Under the pieces are notes generated by a model that was not told where the DNA came from, ran no database searches, and was given only the letters and a program-made list of their open reading frames with translations. The translations under genes were made by a program, and so were the position numbers. A stretch of 64,000 nucleotides of DNA from CALANV01 sp036381615 (GTDB taxonomy: Bacteria > Pseudomonadota > Alphaproteobacteria > CACIAM-22H2): the NCBI GenBank assembly GCA_036381615.1, contig DASVCL010000049.1, positions 17,667-81,666 of the forward strand, written 5' to 3'. This document shows, in pieces, positions 23,858 through 33,170 of the stretch; position 1 is the first letter of the stretch; every line of letters starts with the position of its first letter.

Positions 23858-26377
23858 TCAGGCATTGCGCAGCACCGGCGCCGCCTTCTGGCCAAGGATC
23901 CGCCAGGTCGCGGCGAGGCCGAAGGCCACCACGGCCAGGACGGCGCCGGCCGCCGTCGCCACGGCCGGGAGGGCCAGGGGGACGAAGTCGATCCGCAGGT
24001 AATGGGCCAGGATCAGGCCCGCACCCACGTTGCCCAGCACGACGGCGATCAGGGCGGCGGCGAGGCCGAGCAGGCCGAATTCGAGCATGAAGGCCCGCAT
24101 CACGTCCCGGCGCGTGCCGCCCAGCACCTTGAGCACGACGGCATCGTAGATGCGCCGACGATGGGTGGCGGCGAGCGCGCCGGCCAGCACCAGCCCGCCG
24201 GCGAGCAGCGTGACGGCGCCGGTGGCCCGGGCCGCGACGGCAATCGAGTCGAGCGTGCGCTCGACGGTCGCCAGCGCGGCCTTGACGCGGATCGCGGAGA
24301 CATTGGCGAATCGCTCGGTGACGGCGCGCTCGAGCGCATCCTCGGCCGCCGCGTCGACCGCCCGCGCCGTCGCGATATAGGTGTGCGGCGCCGCCTCCAG
24401 CGTTCCCGGGGCGAAGACGAGGGTGAAATTGATGCCGAGAGTCGTCCAGTCGATCGCGCGCAGGTTGGCGATGCGGGCCTCGATGTCGCGGCCGAGCACG
24501 TTCACCGTGATCCTGTCGCCGATCGCAAGGCCCATGTTGGCGGCGATCCGTGCGTCGAACGAGACGAGCGGCGGCCCGGCATAGTCGGCCGGCCACCAGC
24601 TGCCGGCGACCAGACGCGTGCCGGCCGGCGGCGTCGCCGCATAGGTAAGGCCGCGATCGCTCTGCACGACCCATCGCGCCTCCGGCGCAACGGGCGCCTG
24701 TTCGACCGGCACGCCGTTCAGGCGGACGATGCGCCCGCGTAAGGACGGGACATGCTGGACCGCTTCGACGCCCGGCATGCCGCGCACGAGCGACAGGAAC
24801 GGGTCGATCTGATCCGGCTGGATGTCGATGAAGAAGAACGACGGTGCCACGTCGGGCAGCTGGTCACGCAGCGTGCGGACGAAATTGCCCTCGATCTGCG
24901 TGATCAGCACCATGACGGTAAGGCCGAGCCCGAGCGACAGCATCACCGCGCCGGTGGGGCTGCCGGGCCGGTGCAGGTTGGCGAGCGCAAGGCGCAGACC
25001 GGTGGCACGGACGTGACCGACGGCCCGCGCGATGCGGGCGACGGCGAACGCGGCCGCGTGGAACAGCGCGAAGGTCAAGGCCGATCCGACGACGAACCAG
25101 ATCGCGAGCCGCCGGTCGCCGGCGGTCGCGACCGTCAGGCCGGCGAGCGCGACGACGGCGAGCGCCGTCGCGGCGATGGCGCCGGCGCGCGGCCGGCGGC
25201 GTGCCGGCGCGACCAGATCGCGGAACAGCGCGGCGGGCGGCACCTCGCGCGCCCGCGCGATCGGCCACAGCGAAAAGGCAATGGTGGTCAGCAGGCCGAA
25301 GGCGGCGGCAATCGCGAGCGGCGCGGGATAGATCCCGGTGCGCGCCGCGACGGGCAGCGCCTGGGCGACGAGCGGCGCGACGGCGACGGGCGTCAGCGCG
25401 CCGAGCACCAGCCCCGCCGCGATGCCGAGCAACGCCAGCACCAGCACCTGGATGAGATAGACCTGCAGGACGAGGCGTCCCGGCGCCCCCACACATTTAA
25501 GGACGGCGATGGTCTGAGTCTTGCCGTCGAGATAGCTGCGCACCGCATTGGCGATGCCCACGCCGCCGACGAGCAGGACCGACAGCCCGACGAGCGTCAG
25601 ATAAAGCGCAATGCGGTCGATCCAGCGCTGCACGCCCGGTGCGGCTTCGCTTATACCCCTGATGCGCCAGCCGGCTTCGGGAAAGCGCTGCTTCAGTTCG
25701 CCGATCCACGCATCGACCGGACGATCGGCGGCAAGCCTGATGCGGTAGCGGTAGCGCACGAGGCTGCCCGGCTGCACCAGGCCCGTGTCCGCAAGCGCCT
25801 CCTGCGCGATCATCACGCGCGGGCCAAGCGTGAAGAGGCTGGTGCTCCGGTCCGGCTCGGCCGCGAGGACGGCGCGCACGGTGAACTGTGCGTCCCCGAC
25901 CGCAATGCGTTCGCCGATCCGGATGCCCAGCCGGCTCAACGTCGCGGGTTCGACCGCCGCACCCCATACGCCGTCCTCGCGGCCGAGTGCCCGGGCGACG
26001 TCCATTCCGCCGGACAGAAGCACGGCGCCGTAGAGCGGATATGTCGAGTCCACCGCCTTGAGCTCGACGAGCGCGCGCGCCGATCCGGCGCGTGCCATTG
26101 CGCGCATCTCGACGACCGCCGAGACCGTGCCGCTTGCCTCCAGGAACGCGCGCTGTGGCGCGGTCGCAGGCCGATGCGTGAAGGACAGCTCGACGTCGCC
26201 GCCCAGCAGCAGGCGCGCATCCTCGTCGAGGGCGCGCGTGACACCCGCGGCAAGCGAGCCGATACCGGTGATCGCCGCGACGCCGAGCACGAGACAGGCG
26301 AGGAAGATCCGAAACCCGCGAATGCCGCCGCGCAGCTCGCGCCGGGCAATGCGAAACGCGAGCGCGAGCGAGTTCAT
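23858..26377 (-). CDS. ybbP: ABC transporter permease, FtsX/MacB-like (YbbP)
   Basis: 839 aa. It starts with ALAFRIARRELRGGIRGFRIFLACLVLGVAAITGIGS, typical of YbbP, then a large periplasmic domain, followed by two sets of FtsX-type transmembrane helices (around residues 250-480 and 700-835). Of the MacB/LolC-like mechanotransducing exporters; partner of the ATPase whose stop overlaps its start (ATGA, 26374-26377). Its substrate is not established; it lies beside tesA as in Escherichia coli. Confidence 0.9.
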   Translation of the reverse strand: MNSLALAFRIARRELRGGIRGFRIFLACLVLGVAAITGIGSLAAGVTRALDEDARLLLGGDVELSFTHRPATAPQRAFLEASGTVSAVVEMRAMARAGSARALVELKAVDSTYPLYGAVLLSGGMDVARALGREDGVWGAAVEPATLSRLGIRIGERIAVGDAQFTVRAVLAAEPDRSTSLFTLGPRVMIAQEALADTGLVQPGSLVRYRYRIRLAADRPVDAWIGELKQRFPEAGWRIRGISEAAPGVQRWIDRIALYLTLVGLSVLLVGGVGIANAVRSYLDGKTQTIAVLKCVGAPGRLVLQVYLIQVLVLALLGIAAGLVLGALTPVAVAPLVAQALPVAARTGIYPAPLAIAAAFGLLTTIAFSLWPIARAREVPPAALFRDLVAPARRRPRAGAIAATALAVVALAGLTVATAGDRRLAIWFVVGSALTFALFHAAAFAVARIARAVGHVRATGLRLALANLHRPGSPTGAVMLSLGLGLTVMVLITQIEGNFVRTLRDQLPDVAPSFFFIDIQPDQIDPFLSLVRGMPGVEAVQHVPSLRGRIVRLNGVPVEQAPVAPEARWVVQSDRGLTYAATPPAGTRLVAGSWWPADYAGPPLVSFDARIAANMGLAIGDRITVNVLGRDIEARIANLRAIDWTTLGINFTLVFAPGTLEAAPHTYIATARAVDAAAEDALERAVTERFANVSAIRVKAALATVERTLDSIAVAARATGAVTLLAGGLVLAGALAATHRRRIYDAVVLKVLGGTRRDVMRAFMLEFGLLGLAAALIAVVLGNVGAGLILAHYLRIDFVPLALPAVATAAGAVLAVVAFGLAATWRILGQKAAPVLRNA

Positions 26378-27093
26378 CGCCCGTGCTGCGCGCCGGAAAG
26401 TCGCGCCGCTTCGGCCAGCAGGCGGCCGTCATGCATGCGCACCGTCCGGCTGCAGCGCGCCGCCAGCTCGCGGTCGTGCGTGATGAGGAGGAGCGTGGTG
26501 CCGCGCTTGCGGTGAAGCTCGAACATCAGGTCGATCACCGCCGCGCCCGTCGCCGCGTCCAGATTGCCGGTCGGCTCGTCGGCCAGCAGCAGCGCGGGTC
26601 CGGCGGCGAACGCGCGCGCCAGCGCGACGCGCTGCTGCTCGCCACCGGAAAGCTGGCCGGGATAATGGCCGACACGCTGCGCGAGGCCGACGGCGGCAAG
26701 CTCGTCGCGCGCGCGATCGAACGCGTCCGCGACGCCGGCGAATTCGAGCGGGATCGCCACGTTCTCGAGCGCCGTCATGGTCGGGATCAGATGGAACGCC
26801 TGGAACACGATGCCGATGTTCCGGCGGCGGAACAGCGCCAGTTCGTCCTCGTCCATGACGGTCAGGTCCGACCCGGCGACGCGCACCGACCCCGCCGTCG
26901 GCCGCTCGAGACCGGCGACGATCATCATCATCGTCGACTTGCCCGATCCGGACGGACCCACGACGGCGACGCTCTCGCCGCGCGCGACGTTCAGGCTGAC
27001 GCCGCGAAGGATGTTGACCTCGCCGGCGGCGCTCGCCAGCCTGAGATGCACATCCGTGAGTTCGACGATCATGGCGTCTTGGAGGATGTTCAT
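26374..27093 (-). CDS. ybbA: ABC transporter ATP-binding protein (YbbA/LolD type)
   Basis: 239 aa from ATG 27093. Walker A is GPSGSGKST, the Q-loop lies in VFQAFHLIPTMTALEN, the signature is LSGGEQQRVALARAF, Walker B is LLLADEPTGNLD and the switch His is in ITHD. Such MacB-class ATPases power FtsX-type permeases from the cytoplasmic side. ATG 27072 is an alternative start; neither has a clear Shine-Dalgarno. Divergent from tesA. Confidence 0.9.
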   Translation of the reverse strand: MNILQDAMIVELTDVHLRLASAAGEVNILRGVSLNVARGESVAVVGPSGSGKSTMMMIVAGLERPTAGSVRVAGSDLTVMDEDELALFRRRNIGIVFQAFHLIPTMTALENVAIPLEFAGVADAFDRARDELAAVGLAQRVGHYPGQLSGGEQQRVALARAFAAGPALLLADEPTGNLDAATGAAVIDLMFELHRKRGTTLLLITHDRELAARCSRTVRMHDGRLLAEAARLSGAQHGR

Positions 27094-27166
27094 GCGGACG
27101 TTCGCGCGTCGGTTCGTCCCCGGGTCTTTCGGGCGCATCGACGCCGCGCCGCGCGTCCGTCGTCCG

Positions 27167-27826
27167 ATGTCGCGGCGGACGCGACTATCTGGGGCATATG
27201 GGCGATGCGCGGCGCTTGTCAACGCCTTGGCCGTGCTCCTTCTGGCGTCGGTCGCCGTCGCACAACAGGCGATGCCGCGTCTCGTCGTCCTCGGCGACAG
27301 CCTGACCGCCGGCTACGGTCTGCCCAGGAACCAGGCGTTTCCGGCACGGCTCGAGGCCGCCTTGCGCGCCGACGGCATCGCGATCGAGGTCGTCGATGCC
27401 GGCGTATCCGGCGATACGTCGGCGGGCGGACTCGCCCGGCTCGACTGGGTTATCGGCAATCCGGCGCCGCCTTATGCGATCCTCGAACTCGGCGCCAATG
27501 ACGGCCTGCGCGGGCTTTCGCCGGCTGCAATGGAAGCGAATCTCGACGCGATTCTGACCCGGCTCAAGGCCAAGGGTACGCGCGTGCTGCTCGCCGGTAT
27601 GCTGGCTCCGCCAAATCTCGGGCGCGAATACGCGGCCGAGTTCAACGCCGTCTTTCCGCGGCTCGCGGCGAAGCACGGCGTCATGTTCTATCCGTTCTTC
27701 CTCGACGGCATCGCATCGAACCCCGATCTCAATCAAGGCGACGGCATCCATCCCAATGCGGCGGGGGTCGACGAAATCGTCCGCCGCATCCTGCCCTACG
27801 TCAAACGGCTTACTACCGAAGAATAG
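27167..27826 (+). CDS. tesA: SGNH-type lysophospholipase/arylesterase, periplasmic
   Basis: 219 aa. A signal peptide covers about residues 1-32 (ALVNALAVLLLASVAVA). The mature part begins with the GDSL block LVVLGDSLTAGYG (nucleophile Ser), followed by SGDTSAGG, LELGANDGLRG and the catalytic DGIHPNAAG near the C-terminus, all SGNH signatures of TesA/thioesterase I. It hydrolyses acyl esters or thioesters in the periplasm. Divergent from ybbA, as in many proteobacteria. Confidence 0.92.
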   Translation: MSRRTRLSGAYGRCAALVNALAVLLLASVAVAQQAMPRLVVLGDSLTAGYGLPRNQAFPARLEAALRADGIAIEVVDAGVSGDTSAGGLARLDWVIGNPAPPYAILELGANDGLRGLSPAAMEANLDAILTRLKAKGTRVLLAGMLAPPNLGREYAAEFNAVFPRLAAKHGVMFYPFFLDGIASNPDLNQGDGIHPNAAGVDEIVRRILPYVKRLTTEE

Positions 27827-27845
27827 GACGGCCCGTGAAATGCAA

Positions 27846-27875
27846 ACGGCGGTGCGGATCGCGCCGCACCGCCGT
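27846..27875. terminator. bidirectional terminator hairpin between tesA and the RRM gene
   Basis: A perfect 12-bp stem ACGGCGGTGCGG (27846-27857) and CCGCACCGCCGT (27864-27875) with a 6-nt loop, centred between two convergent genes. The T-tracts are short (TTTGC on the minus strand). Confidence 0.7.
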
Positions 27876-27901
27876 CGCTGCCTGTCGGTTTTGCGCTCCG
27901 C

Positions 27902-28237
27902 TTAGTAGCGCGGGCCGCGGTCGCGATTGTAGCCGCCGCCGAACCCGCCGCCGCGCGGGCCGCGGCCGAAGCCGCCGCCGCCGCCCGGCGTGCGCTCACG
28001 CGCCTCGTTGACCGTCAGCGTGCGGCCGTCGATCGGCTTGCCGTTGAGGTCCGCGATCGCCTTGTCGGCAGCCTCGTCCGTGGTGAACTCGACGAAACCG
28101 AAGCCGCGCGAGCGGTTGGTCACACGGTCCATCACGACCTGCGCCGAGGTCACGGTTCCATGCGGCGCAAAGAGGTCCTGGAGATTTGCCGACGTATACG
28201 AGAACGGCAGGTTTCCGACGTAGAGTCTCTTACCCAT
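27902..28237 (-). CDS. glycine-rich RRM RNA-binding protein
   Basis: 111 aa: one RNA recognition motif with RNP2 LYVGNL (residues 5-10) and RNP1 RGFGFVEF (44-51), then a glycine/arginine tail from about residue 85 (PGGGGGFGRGPRGGG). Such Rbp proteins bind single-stranded RNA and are often cold-regulated. GAAAGGTG precedes ATG 28237. A long gene-free region lies upstream. Confidence 0.92.
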   Translation of the reverse strand: MGKRLYVGNLPFSYTSANLQDLFAPHGTVTSAQVVMDRVTNRSRGFGFVEFTTDEAADKAIADLNGKPIDGRTLTVNEARERTPGGGGGFGRGPRGGGFGGGYNRDRGPRY

Positions 28238-28713
28238 CTAACACCTTTCCAAACGGTCGCACGCGCGACCATCCAACACTGTCCACCGGGCGCGAATGTG
28301 CGACGCGTTCCCCGAAACCGGCATGACAACACCCCCGCCACCGTTCTGCGGTGGCAGGGTGACGCCGACCCGATTTTTCAACGAAGGCACCGACCATCCG
28401 ACCCGGAGGCGTGGCTCCCGCTGTCTAGCGGCGATTCCACGCCGGACTGCCAGCTGACGAACCGGTAGCGCTGGCTGTTACCGACCGAACAAGTGAGACG
28501 TGTGCGCCGGACCTTATTGTCGGCTTCTGCTGACGCTTTTCCGCGGCGGGCCCCGTCTCGCATGAGCGACGCCGCGCTCCTCCAGCCTGATCGGTAATTC
28601 GGTTATAGTCTTTTTGACGCGAACTTGCCAAGTCGCTTTGGGTGGCATGGGTTCCGCGCGGATCCAAATGGTGAAGGAAACATGAATGCCCCGCGCGCAA
28701 CCGTGACGGCAAC
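28238..28713. other. 476-bp region without a long gene, upstream of two divergent genes
   Basis: It holds the leader of the minus-strand RRM gene and of the plus-strand FIST gene. A hairpin GCCACCG/CGGTGGC (28337-28355) and a TATAGT (28604-28609) are visible, plus a very short ORF at 28682-28717. No tRNA or protein relic was recognised. A long untranslated leader for the RRM gene, as seen in cold-shock genes, is possible but not shown. Confidence 0.4.
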
Positions 28714-28717
28714 ATGA
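28682..28717 (+). CDS. 11-codon upstream ORF overlapping the FIST gene start
   Basis: ATG 28682 has a clear Shine-Dalgarno (GAAGGAAAC) and encodes MNAPRATVTAT; its TGA (28715-28717) overlaps the FIST ATG (28714) as ATGA. The FIST start itself has no Shine-Dalgarno, so ribosomes ending this ORF could reinitiate there. Alternatively it is only the leftover of a start region. Confidence 0.45.
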   Translation: MNAPRATVTAT

Positions 28718-29850
28718 CGGCGGATGGCCCGCAATTCGCCTTGGGCCATGCGGCGGCGCGCGGCGTGCCGTCGACATGGGGCCAGCTCGTGTTCGACTGC
28801 GTGGCGCAGCTCGGCGACAGTGCCGCGCGGGCAAATCTCGGATTCGTCTATGTCACCGATGCGCTTGCCGAACATCTGTCCGACATCGTCGCATTTCTGC
28901 GGCGCACGACGTCGATCCGCGACTGGATCGGCAGTGTCGGCATCGGCATTGCGGCGGCGGACCACGAGTACTTCGACGTTCCTGCCGTCGCACTTCTCGC
29001 CGTCACGCTTCCGGCCGATGCCTACTGTCTGATCCCGAACCTGTCGGGCGGCATCGATGCGCTCGGCCCCGCGCGCGCGTGGGCGAAGCGCATGAATCCG
29101 ACGCTTGCCGTCGTGCACGCCGATCCGCGCGCCCCCGACCTCGTCGATACCATCGAGACGCTCGCGCGCGAGACGGTGCCGTTCCTCGTCGGCGGGCTGA
29201 GTTCGTCGCGCGGCGCAACGGACCAGGTCGCGGGTCAGGTGGTGCGCGGCGGCGTCTCCGGCGTGATGTTCGCGCCCGATCTCGCCGTCGTGACCGGATT
29301 GAGCCAGGGATGCACGCCGATCGGACCGACGCGCACGATCACGGATGGCGCGCAGAACATCGTGCGCGAGATCGACGGGCGGCCGGCGCTCGACGTGCTC
29401 AAGGAAGATATCGGCGATATTCTCGCGCGGCGGCTGGAGCGCATCGGCGGACAGATCCATGCCGCCTTTCCCGTCGCCGGCTCGGATACCGGCGATTATC
29501 TCGTCCGCAATCTCGTCGGCATCGATCCGGCGCGCGGCTGGCTTGCGGTCGGCGCCGAGGTGACGCCCGGCGAACCGATCCTGTTCGTGCGGCGCGACCC
29601 GGACGCGGCGACGCGCGACCTCGTGCGCATGCTCACGAACCTGAAGCGGCGGTTGCCCGCACCGCCGCGCGCCGGGCTTTACTTCTCGTGCCTTGCGCGC
29701 GGCCCCAACCTGTTCGGTCCGGATTCGGCCGAGCTCGGCATCCTTCGTCGCGAGCTCGGCGCGTTTCCGCTCGTCGGCATGTTCTGCAACGGCGAGATTT
29801 CCAACCAGCGGCTTTACGGCTATACCGGGGTCCTCGCACTGTTCCTGTGA
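28714..29850 (+). CDS. FIST-domain sensory protein
   Basis: 378 aa with an N-terminal FIST_N domain (GFVYVTDALAEHLSDIVAFLR, VGIGIAA, VGGLSSSRGAT) and a C-terminal FIST_C domain (AGLYFSCLARGPNLFG, PLVGMFCNGEI, TGVLALFL). FIST proteins are thought to bind small ligands such as amino acids and act in signalling with kinases or cyclases; none is adjacent here. No membrane segment. Its start appears coupled to a short upstream ORF. Confidence 0.9.
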   Translation: MTADGPQFALGHAAARGVPSTWGQLVFDCVAQLGDSAARANLGFVYVTDALAEHLSDIVAFLRRTTSIRDWIGSVGIGIAAADHEYFDVPAVALLAVTLPADAYCLIPNLSGGIDALGPARAWAKRMNPTLAVVHADPRAPDLVDTIETLARETVPFLVGGLSSSRGATDQVAGQVVRGGVSGVMFAPDLAVVTGLSQGCTPIGPTRTITDGAQNIVREIDGRPALDVLKEDIGDILARRLERIGGQIHAAFPVAGSDTGDYLVRNLVGIDPARGWLAVGAEVTPGEPILFVRRDPDAATRDLVRMLTNLKRRLPAPPRAGLYFSCLARGPNLFGPDSAELGILRRELGAFPLVGMFCNGEISNQRLYGYTGVLALFL

Positions 29851-29917
29851 ATCCGGCGCCGGCTGCTCCGACACTTTCCTCGACTCTCAATCCTGACAAG
29901 AAGGCAAGGACGAATCC

Positions 29918-30958
29918 ATGGAACGACGCCGTCTCGGCACGACCGATCTCTATGTCAGCGCTGTTTGCCTGGGTACCATGACCTGGGGCGAGCAGAACTC
30001 TGAAGCCGACGCGCATGCGCAGCTCGACCGCGCGCTCGACCTCGGCATCAACTTCATCGACGCCGCCGAGATGTATCCCGTACCGCCCAGGCCGGAAACC
30101 TACGGCCGCACCGAGGAATATATCGGGACGTGGTTCAGAAAGCGTCCGGGCGTCCGCGACAAGGTGATTCTCGCGACCAAGGTGACGGGCGCGAACAACA
30201 ACATTTCACACGTGCGCGACGGCGACGGGCGGCTCGACCGCAAGAACATTGCCGCGGCGCTGGACGGTTCGCTGCGCCGGCTGCAGACGGACTACATCGA
30301 CCTGTACCAGACGCATTCGCCGGACCGTTACGTCAACGCGTTCGGGCGGCTGGACTACAGGCACGACCCGGCGCGCGACGGCACGCCGATCGCGGAGACG
30401 CTCGAGATCCTCGGCGAGTTCGTCAAGGCCGGCAAGATCCGCTACATCGGCGTGTCGAACGAGACGCCGTGGGGCGTGATGACGCATCTCGGCCTCGCGC
30501 AGAAGGGGCTGCCGCGCATCCAGTCGGTCCAGAATCCGTACAATCTTCTGAACCGGAGCTACGAGATCGGCCTCGCCGAGATCAGCCTGCGCGAGCATTG
30601 CGGACTGCTCGCCTATTCGCCGCTCGCGATGGGCGTTCTTGCCGGCAAGTACCTCAACGGCGCGCGTCCGGCGGGTTGCCGGCTGACGCTCTTCGAGCGC
30701 TTCAAGCGCTATTCGACGCCGGGGGCCGAGCCGGCGGCGGCGGCCTACGTCAAGCTCGCGCGCACGCATGGGCTCGACCCGGTTCACATGGCGCTCGCGT
30801 TCGTGACGACGCGGCCGTTCGTGACCTCGACGATCATCGGCTGCACGTCTGTCGAGCAGCTCGAGCAGAACGTCGCCGGCTGCCAGCTCAAGCTCGCGCC
30901 CGAGATCATCGCCGACATCGACGCGATCCACGCGCGGAATCCGAATCCGTGTCCCTGA
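29918..30958 (+). CDS. tas: aldo/keto reductase, Tas family
   Basis: 346 aa, NADPH-dependent (alpha/beta)8 barrel. The catalytic tetrad is visible as D in NFIDAAEMYP, Y in AAEMYP, K in LATKVTG and H in LYQTHSPD. RRLGTTDLYVSAVCLGTMTWGEQNSE and AEMYPVPPRPETYG are diagnostic of the Tas subgroup. It reduces aldehydes or ketones; the physiological substrate is not known. AAGGCAAGGA precedes ATG 29918. Monocistronic. Confidence 0.92.
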   Translation: MERRRLGTTDLYVSAVCLGTMTWGEQNSEADAHAQLDRALDLGINFIDAAEMYPVPPRPETYGRTEEYIGTWFRKRPGVRDKVILATKVTGANNNISHVRDGDGRLDRKNIAAALDGSLRRLQTDYIDLYQTHSPDRYVNAFGRLDYRHDPARDGTPIAETLEILGEFVKAGKIRYIGVSNETPWGVMTHLGLAQKGLPRIQSVQNPYNLLNRSYEIGLAEISLREHCGLLAYSPLAMGVLAGKYLNGARPAGCRLTLFERFKRYSTPGAEPAAAAYVKLARTHGLDPVHMALAFVTTRPFVTSTIIGCTSVEQLEQNVAGCQLKLAPEIIADIDAIHARNPNPCP

Positions 30959-31105
30959 ATCCGATCCGGGTCCGTGCCTCCAAATCGCCAAACTACCGAG
31001 ATAACGTTTGATCGACTGACGCAAATCGGTTATCCGGAATCGTGAGCCTTGGCTAAGCCGTCGGCGCGGCGTCTGCCAGGCCCGTTCCGCGTTACAGGAG
31101 GCACC

Positions 31106-31654
31106 ATGATCCGCCTGTTCGTCGGCATCGGCCTACCCGAAGACATCCGCGCGCGGCTCGCCGGCATGTGCGCCGGCGTCCCCGGCGCGCGCTGGGTCCC
31201 GCCCGAAAATCTGCACCTGACGCTGCGCTTCATCGGCGAGGTTCCGGAGGCCGAGATGGAGGACATCCATCACGCGCTCTCCACCGTGCGCACGCGCCAG
31301 TTCGATATTTCGCTGGCAGGCGTCGGTCATTTCGACACGGGCGATCAGGTTCGGACCCTGTGGGTGCGGGTCGAAAAGAGCCAGGAACTCTCGGCGTTGC
31401 AGGCGCGCGTGGAGTCGTCGCTCGTCCGCATCGGCCTCGAGCCCGAGGAACGCCGCTTCATCCCTCACATCACGCTCGCGCGGCTGCGCGACACGCCGGT
31501 CAGCCGCGTCTCGGCCTTTCTCGCCCAGAACAACATGTTTCGCGCGGGCCCGATTCCGATCGACAGCTTCAGCCTGTTCTCGAGCTATCGCAAGCCCGAG
31601 GGTGCGATCTACCAGGAAGAAGCCGAATATCCGCTGACCCGCGCCGCGGCGTGA
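31106..31654 (+). CDS. thpR: RNA 2',3'-cyclic phosphodiesterase
   Basis: 182 aa of the 2H phosphoesterase superfamily. Both HxTx motifs are present: H37-L-T39 (NLHLTLRFIGEV) and H121-I-T123 (PHITLARL). It opens cyclic 2',3'-phosphate ends of RNA to 2'-phosphate. ACAGGAGGCACC precedes ATG 31106, which is preferred over the upstream in-frame start. Confidence 0.93.
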   Translation: MIRLFVGIGLPEDIRARLAGMCAGVPGARWVPPENLHLTLRFIGEVPEAEMEDIHHALSTVRTRQFDISLAGVGHFDTGDQVRTLWVRVEKSQELSALQARVESSLVRIGLEPEERRFIPHITLARLRDTPVSRVSAFLAQNNMFRAGPIPIDSFSLFSSYRKPEGAIYQEEAEYPLTRAAA

Positions 31655-31692
31655 GCGGCGGCGGGAGGCCGTACCGGGCTACCTTCGGCGTT

Positions 31693-32544
31693 CTAGACGC
31701 CGAAGCGATCGAGCGTGCGCTCGACCTGTCCCAGATAGGATCCGCCGAATAGGCGGACATGCACCAGCAGCGGATAGAGATTGTAGAGGTCGCGCCGCAC
31801 CTCGAAGAAGCCCGGCCGGATCGGGTGGCGGGCGCCATAGCTCGCGAAGAACGTGTCGCCGACGCTGCCGAACAGCGTCATGAAGGCAAGCTCGATCTCC
31901 GGGTCGGCGAAATGAATGGCCGGATCGATGAGGGCGACGATGCGGGGGTCGCGGCTCAGGATGTTTCCGCTCCACAGATCGCCGTGAACCAGGGCCGGCG
32001 ATGCGGGCGCATCGATCCAGCGATCGAGGCGCGCGGCGAGGCGCTCGATGCGGGCCATGGTTCGCGCCGGCAGCCGACCTGCCGCGGCGGCGAGGCCGGC
32101 CATGTAGAGCAGCCGGTGATCCCGGAAGAAATCGCGCCAGTCGGGCGTCGCCGGATTGGGCTGCGGCAGGCCGCCCAGCACCGTGTCGCGCTCGAACCCG
32201 AAGCTCGGCCCCGTCACGGCGTGAAGCGCCGCGACGACCTCGCCCAGATGCGCCTCGGCCGCCTTCGACAGGCCGCCATCGTGCTCGATATGGTCCATCA
32301 GCAGCAGATCGTCGTCGGCGTGATGCACCGCCGGCACGGGCGCGTCCGTCCGGTCCTTGAGCCAGCGCAGCATCCAGGCTTCGATCGCGAGTCCGTGGCC
32401 GAATTCGGCGACCAGGCGCCTTCCGTCCGCGAGCTCGATCCGGCGCACCTCGGCGATGCAGCCGCCGCCGATGGGCGCGCTGCGGACGACGGCGGCGCCC
32501 ATGACCTGCCCGATCCGCGCCTGCCTGTCGGCGTCCGGACTCAT
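31693..32544 (-). CDS. fructosamine/ketosamine 3-kinase family protein
   Basis: 283 aa, full length for the family. It has an N-terminal nucleotide-binding lobe (PIGGGCIAEVRRIEL), LLLMDHIE in the hinge, and the catalytic LVHGDLWSGNIL followed by ALIDPAIHFADPEIELAFMTLFG. These kinases phosphorylate ketosamines on glycated proteins so that the sugar detaches. Its ATG overlaps the stop of the phosphatase gene upstream (ATGA, 32541-32544), a pairing known from other bacteria where both act in deglycation. Confidence 0.92.
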   Translation of the reverse strand: MSPDADRQARIGQVMGAAVVRSAPIGGGCIAEVRRIELADGRRLVAEFGHGLAIEAWMLRWLKDRTDAPVPAVHHADDDLLLMDHIEHDGGLSKAAEAHLGEVVAALHAVTGPSFGFERDTVLGGLPQPNPATPDWRDFFRDHRLLYMAGLAAAAGRLPARTMARIERLAARLDRWIDAPASPALVHGDLWSGNILSRDPRIVALIDPAIHFADPEIELAFMTLFGSVGDTFFASYGARHPIRPGFFEVRRDLYNLYPLLVHVRLFGGSYLGQVERTLDRFGV

Positions 32545-33014
32545 GCGAGCCGCGCTTCGAGGTCGTCGAGAAGCCGTGCCGCGGCGCCCTCGATCAGGTC
32601 CAGCGCGTGCTCGAAATCGCGCGTATCGCCGTAATACGGATCCGGCACGTCGGTGAGCCCGAACTCCGGGGCATAGCTCATCAGCAGCCGGACCTTGTCC
32701 CGCGCGCGCGGGGGTGCGTGGCGCTTCAGGATCCGCTCGTGGCCGCGGTCGAGCGCGATCAGCAGATCGAAGCGGTCGAAATCGTCGTTGTCGAACATGC
32801 GGGCGCGCAGGGCGGAAATGTCGTAGCCGCGCCGCGCGGCGCAGGCCACGGCACGGGAGTCCGGCGGCTCGCCGACATGGTAGTCGTGCGTACCGCAGGA
32901 ATCGACGTCGATGCGATCGGCGAGCCCCCGGCGCTTCGCCATCTCGCGCAACACGCCCTCGGCGGTCGGCGAGCGGCAGATATTCCCCGTGCAGACGAAC
33001 AGGACTTTGAGCAT
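32541..33014 (-). CDS. low-molecular-weight protein-tyrosine/ketosamine phosphatase
   Basis: 157 aa. The P-loop C8-TGNIC-R14-S lies at the N-terminus and the general acid is D125 in DPYYG. First gene of a two-gene operon with the ketosamine kinase. In such pairs the phosphatase probably removes the 5-phosphate from ribulosamine 5-phosphate adducts before the kinase acts, rather than signalling through phosphotyrosine; this role is known from homologues, inferred here. Confidence 0.92.
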   Translation of the reverse strand: MLKVLFVCTGNICRSPTAEGVLREMAKRRGLADRIDVDSCGTHDYHVGEPPDSRAVACAARRGYDISALRARMFDNDDFDRFDLLIALDRGHERILKRHAPPRARDKVRLLMSYAPEFGLTDVPDPYYGDTRDFEHALDLIEGAAARLLDDLEARLA

Positions 33015-33170
33015 GATGGCGGCGGCGGTTATGCTTGGCCGCCAACCCATAGCCGATTGCCGGCCCTTGCCCAAGATCGCGTTCACCGGATACTGCCTGC
33101 CGTGCCTTGATCTCGCCCGTGACCGAGGCGCCGGCGCATACGGGTGAACGCCGGTATCGGGCGCGATAAC

